Shown here piece by piece: positions 49,980-62,928 of a stretch of 64,000 nucleotides of DNA. The notes beneath the pieces are model-generated. The model was not told the origin of the DNA. It searched no databases and was given only the letters and a program-made list of their open reading frames with translations. The stretch is taken from contig CM046294.1 in NCBI GenBank assembly GCA_025267735.1, forward strand, positions 34,007,222 through 34,071,221, written 5' to 3'. Position numbers and translations under genes: made by a program. How positions within the stretch are numbered: position 1 is the stretch's first letter; each line of letters begins with the position of its first letter. Origin of the DNA: Mactra quadrangularis (lineage: Eukaryota; Mollusca; Bivalvia; Venerida; Mactridae).

Positions 49980-52439
49980 CTATGATTTAATTCAGTGGCG
50001 TTCGTATCAATTAGTACAATTCAGAAATTAATCCGTTATCATTCATGACTACGGTTTGAATCCAAACTAATTTTTGACATATTCAAAAAGTGCTACATAT
50101 CTCTGTAGCTACATGTCTATTTTAGTCAGTACTCAACCGATTTCCTTTTTCTGAAAATTGTGGCCAAGATATTCAAAAGCATATATCGATAGTTGTATCA
50201 CATATCTCAATGTGATTTTACGGTAAAGCAGTAAAAAATTCACTATAAAGCTGAAAATGTCTACAAAATCCAATGTATATTTCTATAAAAACCGATTTGG
50301 AGAAGTGTCACAATCAGACAAAAAGTTTAAGTCTCCCCCCCCCCAATTGTTAGTAGCCCAAATGAATATTCTATATTAACTAAAAATATATCACCCTCCA
50401 TGGGACAATTCAGATTGTTTTTAGGTTCAACCCATCTTTGTTAGACGATAGAGATGTGGTTTAATGAATCTTTGAAATGCAATAGTGCAAAGTATCACGC
50501 ATTTTCCTTCATCAAATGATAACTGTTTGCAAATTTGAACATGCTAGAAAAAGAGCAGCCTAATAGAATAGTCTCTCGTAGCCACACAAACAGCAAACTC
50601 TATACAGGTCAGAAATACTTTGCAGACTACGATCACAATACATGACAATCAACCTATTTCCAATGCAATTTTTATTTATGGATTCTTGCCCGTACATTGT
50701 TTTTCTTCGAAAGCATTAAGGGCCTTTGGAAAATATGCTTTTAAAGATTTGATAACATAGGTGCATTTGTATGAATCAAATATATAAGGACGTACACGTG
50801 TTTTTAGTTTTTGATGTTTACGAGTGTCAATTAGATGCAAAAGAGAGCGTCATAGAGTAACAGCTAAAACAAAGTTACCACCAATTGGCAAAAAGTTGTA
50901 CGTGGTAGTGACAACAAAGATCGAACTACATTGGGTTCTGATCTGACAAATACTAACCATGTGTTTTGTTATGTCGTTGTTGTGACAAAATGTGAGATTT
51001 CACTATCAATGCATCCGTAAGTTTTACAATAAATGATTCCTTGTAATCAAGAAGATTCAAGCCACTTTATTCTATAAAGCAACGGCAAAATCTAGCATAG
51101 CATGTGTGACTGATGATATTGAAATAAACGTGTTTGTATCACTAAAATGTGCATATTTGATAATGTTGGATTAAGTTTGGTCTGGGGTACATAGTAAGGA
51201 GGTTACCAATTGACAAAATGACGGCTCTGAAAAATCTTATAGAATGTTGTTCTGTCACGATTTCACTGGTAGTCATTTTATATCAGTCTTTGACAACACT
51301 AAGTCAATATTTACCAAACAGTATCAATATTTCAAAACACTCCAGATATTTGTCATAGTTATGTGCAATTAGAACAGTCTTTAAGACAATGTTGCGACGT
51401 TATCTCGACTTGTCTGCCCAAGAGCAGATATCTTATGATGTGATTCCACATACAAGGGCGTCTTTCTATCAACATGTCAAAGGTTCTGTCTTCCACGCTG
51501 CATGTTTTTGGGTCAATTGATAGTCATCAAGATCAAAATCCAGTCGACTGGCTCTGGTAAAACAATAGCGAATGGTAAGAGCTATTGGCCAACCTTTCAC
51601 CGATTGCCAAAAGTTGTCACCAGTTAAACAAATGTGGTGACAAGAGGGAATGACATGAGCGATGCAAATGCTATCGAGTCAGTTTTAATGAACTCGTTTA
51701 TGTGCTTGCATATGCAAATAATGAAATGAAATAATGAATAATGAAATCATTACACAGACTGAAACATCCAATGTTTGCATTCATATAATTATCACAACAT
51801 CATTTGAACTATCAATCGACTTCGACCTGAATTGTTGACTTCTAGACATGTGGGCATCACGCATTATTGTTGAAACTTTAGTTTTCATCAAGGATTATAA
51901 GAATCCTTGCATCATTTTTGTAAATTGTGTTAAATTTCTGATAAAATGACTTTATGCATACACCTTCTCATTTGAATTGACCTTTGACCTACACAATATG
52001 TGGACAACATAAAGCATAAACATAGTAAACCCTTGATGAAGGCAATCCAATATATGTACATATATTAATATTTCATTGTCAAAATAATAGTCTCAAATTA
52101 ACTAATTGTTTGATTATTTAATTAGTACTTTCGGGATATTAACCCCCTCCTTGGATCAAGGTCAAGGTCACGGTAAATTTCAATCATGCCTACAGATTTG
52201 CCAAAGATTGTATTAAGTTAATTTGATTAATACCTTTTTTCTAATTGCATCTCAAACCCTACATGATCATTAAAATGATTAAAAAAGTTTGATACAACTT
52301 TTTCGTGTATGTCACCTTTACCATGACCCTGACCTTGACCTCGGAATTATATCACATGATATAAATCGATGTCTTAACATGTTTAACACTTGTAGTATGA
52401 AAATACACTACAATATATCATCTTATAATACATATAAAG
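49980..52439. other. Gene-free stretch with nuclear-receptor-like half-sites
   Basis: No gene. A (C)10 run lies at about 50335. The right part and its continuation to 52345 contain TGACCTTTGACC (about 51979), AAGGTCAAGGTCA (about 52159) and TGACCTTGACC (about 52331). These resemble AGGTCA-type receptor half-site repeats. Such motifs are also common inside invertebrate interspersed repeats, which I consider the more likely explanation. Confidence 0.4.
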
Positions 52440-52640
52440 CGGCAAAACGAAATTTAATCGCTTTGGGGTACTGATTCCCAGGCGCATGCACAGAAACGAC
52501 GGCCATCTTGAATTTCGAAGTGGAAATCGTGCTTTTTGTGAATGGTAGACCATGCTGGTTATCTGTGCCAAATTTGGTGCTTGTATCACCAAGTGAAAGA
52601 TTGTTGCAGTTATCGACCCCACTAATGTCATTTACTACAT
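52440..52640 (-). repeat. Dispersed repeat family G, copy 2
   Basis: Inverted relative to 48893-49075, with the GATGGCCGTC end at about 52500 and the GTGGGGTCGATAA block at about 52622. Minus-strand frame 52383-52631 contains IQAPNLAQ and KARFP..NSRWP, paralleling the plus-strand frame in copy 1. Confidence 0.7.
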
Positions 52641-53902
52641 TTAATACACTTAATACAATAGTTTCTGCTACAATACAAATAATTAATTGTTTGGTCCGTT
52701 GATGCAATATGATAGACACACATAAGTTCATTTTATGTACCAAGCTGATAATATAGTACTTGTGGTAGTTTTAATGGACAACTGATTGATAAATTGATTT
52801 CTAAAAAAACACATTATGCATCAAAATTTTACATACTCTATTAATTGTAATATCGTCAAGGACATATAAGGTGTATGACAGATGATTTATTGCTGTTGTA
52901 ATAATATGCTAAACCATATTTTCTTTTACTTTATGTAAGCATGGTATAAAAAATCTAACAATAAGCATTAACCAATTCTGACCAATGAAGTTTTATTCAT
53001 AAAAAATGTTTCATATGAATATAAAACAGCTATTTCTTGTAATTTAAGTTTGTTGATACATTTGTATTTCCTTTCTGAACTGTAGATATTACGAAATTGA
53101 ATATACATTGTATTACTTTTTACTTATTGTGTATATGGATTTTTTACGGACCGAATCAGCTAATCAAATACAATATACCAGCAGTTTTATTTGATTTTTT
53201 TTTAAAATATATATAATTTTCATTATCAATAAACTAAATTTGTGTTTAAATCTTCATTTCACCAATGTCGGTTCCATTTCGTCCATTTGCCATAAATTCT
53301 CAGACTTACCCTGTTTTGACAGGTGCTCGCACGCTGGAATTTCTCAGTATCTCGGACGCGATTATAACGATAATATGACCGAAAACATTCGAATCAAATT
53401 TTGAAGTAATCGATACTGACTAGCTCGGTTTTATTGATAAGAGTTAATGCAAATTGCTAACACTACTAATTGTTAGCTCTGTCCGGTACTCAAAGTGCAC
53501 CGTCCAAAAACAGTAAGAATGGTAATCATATTTATGTATAATAATTTATAAGTACGTTTAACTTTGCTTTATTACACCAATGTAATTTCTTAACCGTTCG
53601 TACAAATTCTTTGAATAAATTGTCTTAATAGTATCTCTTCTTTCCCAAAGATTTATCCTATCACATATATTGTTATGTTGACAAGCGTGAAACAACAACT
53701 GGTGACAGCTCAATTCAGGCGTAATGATGTTCACTCAGCGAATAATGATTGTTTGTGGAACACCTTCAGGATTTGCGTCCTTAAGAATGTTCCCATATTG
53801 TACTATATAATACCAGTGAAACAATAACATGTATTGTCTTTCTTGATGTAATATAGTTTTTATTTATTTTTTTCAGATTCGCTAGTACTTTTGTAAAATC
53901 AA
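52641..53902. other. Gene-free AT-rich stretch
   Basis: No gene or repeat recognised. A mildly GC-richer segment lies near 53270-53520. Confidence 0.4.
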
Positions 53903-53906
53903 AATC

Positions 53907-53980
53907 GTTTGTTTGTTTGTTTGTTTGTTTGTTTGTTTGGGTTTTTACGGCGCATCAACACAGAAAGGTTCTCGCAAAAT
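53907..53980 (-). mobile_element. LINE-type 3' end, minus strand, severely 5'-truncated
   Basis: (GTTT)8 at 53907-53938 is the complement of an AAAC tail. It is followed by GGGTTTTTACGGCGCATCAA and CACAGAAAGGT, the reverse complement of the LINE 3' box at 33840-33888 with a few differences. Similarity ends at about 53979. This looks like a tail-only insertion of the same or a sister LINE. No convincing target duplication was found. The repeat itself is a polymorphic-looking microsatellite. Confidence 0.7.
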
Positions 53981-54530
53981 ATCATTAATGTGTTTCTTCA
54001 TTCTACTGCGCTGTTTGACAAAGTATGTTGCCAAATGATTTATTACATATTTTCAGTGATTGGAAAAAACGATATTTTAGGGGATCACAAAGCATCCAAC
54101 TCTAAATGAGGTACCATTAAATAAATAAAATACAACTTGGAAAAGTTAACTGGTGACAATCTTGTAATTGATATATACAGATTTAATAGTGATTGTTATT
54201 AGTATTGATTCAGCTAAAGGAACTTCTTTTTAAGCAACTTGCATTCCAAATTCTATTTTGTTCAGTTAAATAGTAAAATTGCTTTTAAACATATTCAACC
54301 AATTTAAATGTATTTCATTGTACAGTTTAACTAACCACGATGTTAGAGCCACGAAGGAAGTAAGAAGTATTCACAAAAAAATGTCAGTTATTGCCCGAAA
54401 TATCCAATTGATCAAACACATTTTTACAAATATTTAATCAGTGTAAACTTCCATTCTGATATTTTTTTACATATGCAGACAACTGATATCATCCATTTCT
54501 TCTTGTCGATGCGTTTTTATAATTGATGTG

Positions 54531-54976
54531 GAGGACATTAAGGTGAGGCTACATACCTAATATGAAACCTCTAGGCTTTACAGATTTAGAGAAGAAGTTT
54601 TGTTTTTTAACATAAAGATTTTTTAACATAACTCGATATAAAAAATGTGAGCCCTGGGGCGGGATTAATTTTGAACCCATAGGGCATAATTTGAATAAAT
54701 TTTGCAGGGAACTTTGAGGTGATGCTACATGCCAGTTATGAAAACTCTATTATGTTATCTGTTAGTGAGAAAAAGATGTTTAAACATTTTCTTATTGAAA
54801 TATGTTGACCTCTAGAGCGACGTCAATATTGATCCTAGGGACATAATTTGAAAAATATTTGTAGAGGACCTTAAGGTGATGCTACATGGTGAATTTGTCA
54901 ACTGTATGTTTTATGGTATTTGACAAGAGACGCACGGCGGACGAAGACCCGTCATAATAGCTCGCCTTGTGTTCAG
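54531..54976 (+). repeat. Interspersed repeat with internal tandem units
   Basis: A GAGGAC.TTAAGGTGATGCTAC-type motif starts at about 54531, 54705 and 54864, giving two units (about 174 and 159 bp) and the beginning of a third. Each full unit ends with an AGGGCATAATTTGAA / AGGGACATAATTTGAA block. The right end runs AGACGCACGGCGGACGAAGA, then an AATAGCTCGCCTTG finish. From memory this resembles a common mollusc interspersed repeat; its class is unknown to me. Confidence 0.65.
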
Positions 54977-55419
54977 GTGTCTTTAACTGGCATAAAATAT
55001 ATGTTAACTCATATTATATGTTTGAAAAAGTCTATAAAACTATTAAAGAAAATGTCTGCATATAAGGCAAGTAAAGGTTAATTTGTACCTACATATAACA
55101 AAATCAGTCATGAATTTTGACAGCATTATAATTTTGTTTTGAAATAAAGACATGGATATTAAGAGCTTAAATATTTGTATTGTCTTTACACTGTGCTGAA
55201 CAAACTATCTACTTATATCGAAAAGAATACTAAGTATAACAACGACTAATTGTAACTCAATAGCAAGTATGAAAATGGTAAAAGTGTTATTTTAAATTAA
55301 TTGGTACTCGACTATTCTCTCCCCTGGTGGATACCAAACCATTTTAATCCACTTCTGTCTGTTTTGTAATCGGATACCACACCACTTATGAAACATATTA
55401 GCCAAAACTACACGATACA

Positions 55420-55575
55420 AGTGTTTGCTATAATGTCAAAAATTAATTGTCTAGTTCCTATGATACAATTAATGAGATACTAAATGCTCATTCAATTGAC
55501 TATATATTGATAATAAGATATTTGTTGCAAAGACGAGATCAAATTCTGTGGGCAGATAATTGTTTTCCTGATTCC
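55420..55575. repeat. Dispersed repeat family E, copy 2
   Basis: Second copy of the repeat at 19720-19880, same orientation, sharing GTGTTTGCTATA, AATTAATTGTCT and AAATGCTCATTCAATTGACT. Confidence 0.6.
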
Positions 55576-55762
55576 TTTTCAAACAGTTTACTACATCAAT
55601 AGTATTATATGTTTGGTAAACTATTTGACAAGACAGACAATTGATTAGTGGATATCACAAATGTTTATCAGGACTTAGTAAATGTAAGAAGTCTAACAGC
55701 ATGGCACGTCTGCTGGCAATGTTTAATAAGCCGTTTGAAACGATGGTTTTAATTTTCTATAT

Positions 55763-55892
55763 CTTTTTGTTGGGTTTTTATCGTCGTAGCATCACGGTAG
55801 TCAGTCAACTTATAGTTCGTGGAAAGGCTTAATCTCTGGATTTAGCTGTTAACTAATAACTTAGTTGCCGTAAACCTCGGACAGCAGTTTAA
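55763..55892 (-). mobile_element. Truncated SINE family A copy
   Basis: On the minus strand this matches the 3' half of the SINEs at 14405-14719 and 21532-21837. It shares GGTAGTCAGTCAACTTA, GGATTTAGCTGTTAACTAA and a diverged GTTAAACC-type end. The tRNA head and promoter boxes are missing. Divergence is clearly greater than between the two complete copies, so this is an older insertion. Confidence 0.75.
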
Positions 55893-58800
55893 AACACTAT
55901 CCCCACCACCTCAGAACAACAGTTTAACTAATACCAATTACATGTTGAATAACTGTATACTGGATGCCCGCTACGGTTTTCAATGTATTATTTGCGCATG
56001 CTCATTATGTAACAGCGCTTTCAGCATTTAAAGAAACGGTAACAGCTTTCAATGTTAAATAAGAACTTATTGTGACAATGGTCATATGTTTAATGTCGGA
56101 TTGGAGATTTTTCAATTATTCCCTTTTCCAAAACACTTGCATCTAATTGCACCATGTTGTGCGTACATAATTCATTCTTCATCTACGTGTGAAAACGCGT
56201 TTAATGGCTCGAACATTATCCATTAAAAGCCATTTAGTACGATAACCTTATATCACATACATTGGGATCAATATGAAATGACAATTAAAATACTAAAATG
56301 TAATACACATGTAATAAGCATCAAAACTGCACTATGATTACCTTCAAAGACAACTGGCATTGTTATATATCTTAGTAAGTGCCACAATGAATATTAAAGA
56401 ATCATGTCATCCCAAAGTATTGAATCAATTAAAAGTTCCACAATTAATGTTCCACATTTATATATCACCTTCTTAAAATAAGAAATACATTCCAACAACG
56501 GTGAAGTATTACACGAGTACATCATCTTTATTACCTCAATAAATGTTTAAATGCATAATTTGTCATTATCATGGTGACCTTATATATTATTAACCATTTG
56601 AAACATATGTATGTAATGAGTCGGAGGCCTGGATCAATTAATATAAGTTGTTGTTGTTGTTGTTGTTCCAAGTTAAAAATATGATAAATTGGTATATTTA
56701 CGGTATATTTATACGAAATAGGTAAACTTTAATGCTAGTAAATGAAAATAATTTAATTTTATATATTTATACGGGCATGTATTCATGTTATCATGGTTCT
56801 GTAAATTCTAATCTTTAACTCTCAATCCTCCTCACAAAAATAAGGTAAGTTAAAGCTAGTTCATTTGCAAATATATTTTGTTTAACATATATAGAGTAAA
56901 CAATTGCAATTCACCGGATCATGTGGACATTTATAGAAAATGAAAAGTAACAGTTACCTTGTGCGGTATTGGATTTCTTCTGATTCGAATGGTGCAAGAA
57001 TCAGCGAAGGCAAGAGTACCTGATTACCTCCAAAAGACTACGTGATTATATCCTGAATAATTGTTGAAGAAACTGCAATGCAATATATCTTTATGCATTG
57101 AGAAAACATACATAATGAAATCATAGAACATGAACAATCACCTTTCTTATATTCAGTATAAGAGATATTCAGATAATGACGCTTGTAAAAGTAAGTGCTC
57201 CTCTTATGTCGAAACTGCATACTTTAAAAGCTTCCTCCAACTTGGTAGGTAACGTATTCACATTTCCCATATAGATTAAGGCGAATACGATATTCCTATC
57301 TTTAGATCGACCTCAGTAGGCTTTCATCCGGTTGTTTACGATTACAAAATTACTTGATATTGTATAAAATATGATTACATCTAGCTAAGAGACATTTCTT
57401 AGAATATTTCCACGTATATCAAATCTCATTTTAACGCTAACTTGAAGATTAATGAAACATTGTAAGGTTTCATATATTTGGAATCAGGAATGTTTCTCCG
57501 GATATTGAAGCCTGTATGTTCACATAATCGGATACATGTCTTCGCCATACTTTATTAACGCATACAGAAATACTCATTTGAGCTTACGCCTGTCAGAAAA
57601 TGGTTTTCTTTGAACAGATGAATAATTAATTAGATCTGATAAACTGTATAAAAATGTATAGGCAAGTTTAGCTAGATTTTAGAATTAGGTAAAGGGATTT
57701 CTAAATCCATATAAAGACGATATTGCTTGCAATATTGTGACTTTTAATAAAATAAACTCGTTCAGGACATAAGGGCTAGTCATGTTTGTCCTTTCAAGAT
57801 TATTAAAGACAACACAAATGCTTGTAAAACAATTATATAAATATATATATTTTGAGAGAAGCCATTATAATAACGTTAAGACAATTTACAAGACAGCTTA
57901 TCGATAAAGAATAAGACGATATTTTCAAACAAAGTAACACAACGGTTATTTAAAACTGCAAGCCCATGAATACACGATCGCCTAATAATTAATTGATTGC
58001 AGCCCGTCTTAGAGCCCTAAGAAGGGCTGTTTATAGATTAAAAACAAGTATAAGCATTTCCAAAAAGTTGAAATCGCTGTTTAGCCGTGTATGACATCTT
58101 CTCCTTTAGTGAAACATTCATGCAATATGTGTCAGCGTTTAAGACCGTCCCATGTCTATTTATAGAATGCATAGAATTTAGCCGTTATCACCTGGCGTGC
58201 CCTGTTAAGCATATGTAAAACATTTGGGCGCGTTTGATTCATTGTGTGGAACCTTCAGGGCAGATAAAAATATATCGAATGAAAAGCGCTTTCCTGTACA
58301 TTTTCCAACCGTGCACGTAAAATGCATTTCTTATTGTAAAATTAGTCTTTTTCATGTTTATTTGGTCACTTAGAAACTATAATGAATTTATTAGCACACA
58401 GAAGAATTCAATTTAAGAACATGTATTTTCCAAATTCCGGACAGCCAATCGAACACTCATCAATATGTATTAATAAACTCGCCCGAAAGTAGGGAAGATT
58501 AGTTTGTCCTTTTTTTAATCGAGTTTAAAAAAAACCATGTTACAATTCGTTTTAAATTTTTCTAGGTTTTATATTGCATCTTTCTTGAAACTGGTACAGC
58601 GTTTATATATTAATAATGGTATTTTTCTGGTAATACAAACAAGTTACCCGATAAAAACATGGCGTCGACGAGTCCATTCACGCACTCCTAATTCGACTAT
58701 TCAACGTCCATTTTCTCATCATGTGACCCTAAATGCATTGTTTTGATTGGCTTAAGTTGAGCTGTGTTGACTATAAAATGCTCAAATCTTAATAATTGTA

Positions 58801-59052
58801 TTTATTGCCGTTCAGGAACGGCGATAATGAGACAGAATATATCAGACAATAAAAGTATATAACTAAAGATGATAAGAATAAAGTGTATCAATCATAAAAT
58901 TTGAGTATGATTGTAATTTTGTCATACTACATAAAGATGACATACTAAGTATCTTAATAAAACACCACGCATACATGAGCTCACGAAAATGTATGTATCA
59001 TCATTGTATATATTGTCTATCAAATTCACATTACACTTGATGATACAGTTTC
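55893..59052. other. Gene-free stretch with (GTT)7
   Basis: No gene is supported. (GTT)7 lies at 56647-56667. A GC-richer patch at about 58640-58740 contains ATGGCGTCGACGAG in a good Kozak-like setting, but the frame stops after nine codons. Confidence 0.4.
56647..56667. repeat. (GTT)7 microsatellite
   Basis: Seven uninterrupted GTT units. Confidence 0.9.
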
Positions 59053-59794
59053 TTAAGGTTCAAGTAAAGTCTTTGTTTGCATTAAAAATAGTCAAATGAA
59101 AAATGCTATAACTCTTTCATACTTCCACCAAGAGCAGTGCATTATACATCAAAATGTTCCTTATGAAACATACAATGTGATGCTGGTAATTAATTCAGAT
59201 GAAAACATTTACTGAAAGATGCATTTGCAAAATTGATGCTGTAAAACTGAAAATACTAAAAGACATTAAGATTTTTTTACAAACTAATTTTACATTAAAT
59301 CATTTATAGAACATTATAGTTTATATTCCAATGAAGGTACTCTAATATTTAAAACCTCAATAAATGTTAAAACAAAACTAAGGTAAATGAAAAACATTTT
59401 GACAGATACAAGTGTAATGGGTTTTCACGACCCTGTTTCTACTTTCACTTCAGTTTTTCAATTGCCTTAGTTTTGTTTTAATATCTATTGATGTTATAAA
59501 TATTGCAGTACCTTCATTGGAATGTGTACTATTAGGTTCTGTCAAGGAATTAATGCTAAATTTTGTTGTAAGAAAATTTTAATGTAATTTAGTATTTTTA
59601 TTTATGCAGCATCAATTTTGCAAATACATCTTTTGCTAAATATTTTTATTGAAATTGATGACCAGCATCACTTTTTATGTTTCATAAGAAACATTTTGAT
59701 GTATAAAACAATACTGTTGGTGGAAATATGACAGAATTAGAGCTATTCCTTTTTTACTATTTTTTAGCAAACCAAGACTTTACATGAACCTTAA
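59053..59794. mobile_element. Foldback element, about 340-bp inverted arms
   Basis: 59053-59395 pairs in reverse complement with 59453-59794 along its whole length, at roughly 75-80% by eye. Clear blocks are TTAAGGTTCA at both outer ends, ATACATCAAAATGTT, TTTGCAAAATTGATGCTG, TTCCAATGAAGGTACT and TTAAAACAAAACTAAGG near the loop. The central spacer is about 57 bp. The element has no coding frame. It is older than the palindrome at 44742-45324. If transcribed it would form a long imperfect double-stranded RNA. The superfamily is unassigned. Confidence 0.85.
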
Positions 59795-61661
59795 ACCAGA
59801 CACATTTAGTTTACTACCATAATGTTCTTCTAAACTGTACCGGATTAATGTTCTTTTGCTATCTACTGTCATGTCTATTTTCTCTGGTATTTATATCGCC
59901 TTGATTCCACCAAATTCAACTGATTCCATTTCATAAAATTAATTTTGTTTAACATAAATTTGTGTGCCTCTTCTAACAGATATTTGAAGCAGTAGTAATA
60001 GTACTACTTATATACCAGGAAGTTATCTAAATTGAATTCTTTATCATTTTTACCATTTTCTCTCTTTACATCGACATTTAATGATTTAATGTTTTATAAT
60101 GAATGTAGTAAAAGCTATTTAGTACTTTAACACTGGCACAAATCCTAGTTCTTCTAGTAAACATTGAATCTTGCGCAAAGTGATCTTAAATAATGAGAGA
60201 CTGTCGGTCTTACTAAATTAATGGCGCTGTCTAAAACTATTTTCACTCTGTAATAAAGGTTTTAAATCAAGATTCAATTTGATGTGCTCGACATTAAATT
60301 GAAAGTGAATTAAGTAATCTTGTGTAAGTAGATGAAATTAAATGACATTTCGGAAATGTATATTTCAACGTTTGTTAAACACATTTATTTAAAAAAAAAG
60401 AAAATGAAGAAGTTTGATTAAACCATTCTTCATTAATTTAGTTCACTTTTTCGATTAAATTTGGCGGTATGCATTATGTTTAAATGTTAAGAAAACGAGT
60501 CAACATTTCTGAATTGAACAGAGAAAATTAACATATCAAAAGTGTACAATGTTCAATGATAGCACACTAGAAACACAACCTGTCTAAAATATAATTTAGA
60601 TATATAGACTTAATAAACATTCATTATTTTTGATAGATAATAGTCCCTACATCATTTAAATGTTAAAGTTTTCGGATTTATAAGGAACACAATTGCACAG
60701 CTTGTGTCCGATTCCTGCACTTTTGTTATAACAATTATCATTTGGTGTAGTTGATATATACATGTATTTGAAATAGTATGCATACTTTCGTCGGTGAAAA
60801 AATATTCGCCATTTACAAGCTCAATGTGTGTATCATATCTCTTATCCCTACTAAATTTAGTACATGTATAATGTGTAGAACAAATGAATTCTTATACTAA
60901 CTAAAGGTTGTTATGATATTTTTGATTGCAATGCATAGTGACTTAGTAGGAAAATGTCAGTATATATTGACTACTCGTATATCTATGTATATAGAATAGT
61001 TTCAATACATCATTATTATCAAATGAGGTAACGGAACAAGGCCCATCAAGACACGAAACAAAAACATCGAACCTCTTTATGAACGTTAAACTATTACAAG
61101 ATGTACAACACCATGATCTATAATGGTGGTTAAACATTCCAAGAGAATATTGACTTGTTCAGAGACCTTTTGCAACATTGGCTTGGTGAATACAAATAAT
61201 AGTATGGTAAGTGACAGTATAATTATAATGTAGCTTCTCTGGTTGTCAAAGATAGATGATATACCCAATACAGGCAACGTTTAGTTTTAGTTGTATTGTC
61301 AACACCTCTTAAAATGTCTAACTAAATTAAACTAGTTCCTGACAGTTGATAAGCATGTATTGCTTGTAATAATAACCATCTTACGTAACACTCTGCCGAT
61401 CTTCATGTTACATAATGATTCGATTCGACTTGATAGATGGTTGCGATTGCAAGATTACATACAATCATTAAGTGAAACCAAAGGAAAACAAATTTCGATA
61501 ATGGTAGTGTTTATTCTATAATTGACATTCATGGAAATGTCATGCTTGAGCAATTGCCAGTATTTCTAGTCAATGTATGTATGCAAAGTATTTAAAGATC
61601 GACATTGATGCCAAGCTGCATATTCCTTGCATTGAATACATGGTCACTTGTAACAAGTACT
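59795..61661. other. Gene-free AT-rich stretch
   Basis: No gene or repeat recognised. Confidence 0.4.
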
Positions 61662-62100
61662 GGGTCCGGTTTTACGAACGCTCTCATAATTTAAAGAAAT
61701 TTAAGATTGTCTTAAATAGTTTAGCCTTAACTATGAGTATCTAATAAAGTATTTTAAGAGGATTTCACGAAGTCTCCTTACATAAGTATAAATTTAGAGT
61801 TCATATAAGCGACCCAAACTTAAACCAACAAATTTACCATAGAGAACTAAATGTCCAACGTGTTTTATTGATATAATGGCCAGACTGTTGTGCTTGAAAC
61901 ATTGTTTTTGTCTGGCATAGGTTCGAACAGTGATGTTTATTTGTTTCACTTTTGCTTCATTCTTTTTTATCTGTTGCGTTTTCCTATTGTGCACAATTAT
62001 CTAACCTTCACTTCATTGCTTTACAGATAGAGTTCACTATCTTTCGAAATAACAATATAGTGCATCAGCGAAGATTGAATAATAAGTAATAAATAGGTAA
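61662..62100. mobile_element. Family C element, partial copy, inverted
   Basis: The segment begins GGGTCCGGTTTTACGAACGC and aligns, in reverse complement, to the right 400 bp or so of 36919-38355. Shared blocks are ACGAACGCTCTCATAA, GACCCAAACTTAAACCAACA and TCTGGCATAGGTTCGA, plus a GTGCACAATTATCT block near 61990. The far terminal repeat is not visible here, so the copy is truncated or too diverged on the right. Confidence 0.65.
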
Positions 62101-62490
62101 TTAGCGGAGGATATCAGTTACAAGATTCATAAGAAATCTAATATTATCAATGTTTGGAGATGAGCGTTATAATTTGAATTACAAAAACTGCAAAATTGCA
62201 TTGCAAACTATGAATACCGTTTTGGCTAACCTAAAATAAGGTGGTATGTCAATTACAAATTATCAAATTACTAGTATTTGATAAAAGAAACTTTTGCGAA
62301 ATATTTGGTTTACAACTTTTTGAATGTGTGCAAATGTTCTAGGCAGTTACACAAAAGCATTACTTCAGTTATAGTGCACGGATCAGTCAGTTATTGTCCG
62401 TTTAGTAGAGGGGCAACAATTCCTACATTAAACATTTAGAAAATCGCTTAAATGGCATTTGACGAATGATGTCCGCCTAACAATATGCTT

Positions 62491-62766
62491 GACATCAATT
62501 ACAACAGAACTTGGATAAAATTCAAAAGTGGGCAACAGAAAATGGTTTTAAATTTTCAAAGTCAAAAAAACAAAGTGTACATTTTTGTCGATTGAGAAAA
62601 TAGCATAATGATCCCGAACTTTACATTTCTGGCTCGAAAAACCCTGTAGTAAATGAAGCTAAATTTTCGGCGTTACATTTGATAAAAAACTCTCTTTTAT
62701 ACCACACTTAAAATTGCTAAAGGCAAAATGTATTAAAGCTTTGAATCTACTTAAAGTACTTTCACA
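62491..62766 (+). pseudogene. LINE ORF2 fragment (reverse transcriptase C-terminal side)
   Basis: About 85% similar by eye to 32342-32617 of the full-length LINE, just downstream of its YVDD motif. It is truncated on both sides and frameshifted. It ends at a junction with an inverted LINE piece, sharing a few bases (ACA) of microhomology. Confidence 0.85.
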
Positions 62767-62857
62767 AAAGCCTCCCTTATTAAGGTCTCGAGACGAACTA
62801 AATAATCATTCGTACTTTGCTGATATCGAAAACCGGACTGAAAATTAGTTTTATACC
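62764..62857 (-). pseudogene. Inverted LINE ORF2 fragment, part 1
   Basis: Reverse complement of about 31905-31995 of the full-length LINE (GFRKQRS region of the reverse transcriptase). It is contiguous in element coordinates with 62941-63472. The two parts were split by the later 59-bp insertion. Confidence 0.8.
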
Positions 62858-62869
62858 GTTTGATTCTAA
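62858..62869. repeat. Target-site duplication of tail-only insertion (left)
   Basis: GTTTGATTCTAA, identical to 62929-62940. The sequence belongs to the older inverted LINE fragment. Confidence 0.85.
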
Positions 62870-62928
62870 CGGCGCGATATGACCTTTCTGTGTTAGTGCG
62901 CCGTAAAACCAAAACAAACAAACAAAAA
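62870..62928 (+). mobile_element. 59-bp LINE 3'-end insertion
   Basis: CGGCGCGATATGACCTTTCT then GTGTTAGTGCGCCGTAAAAC and an AAACAAAC tail: the last 60 bp or so of the LINE at 28789-33905, with two or three differences. It is bracketed by a perfect 12-bp target duplication. It is a target-primed insertion truncated almost to its tail, landing within an older copy of the same LINE family. Confidence 0.88.

Noticed and set aside
58660..58700. ATGGCGTCGACGAG as a gene start
   Set aside because: The frame closes after nine codons and no donor site follows in phase.
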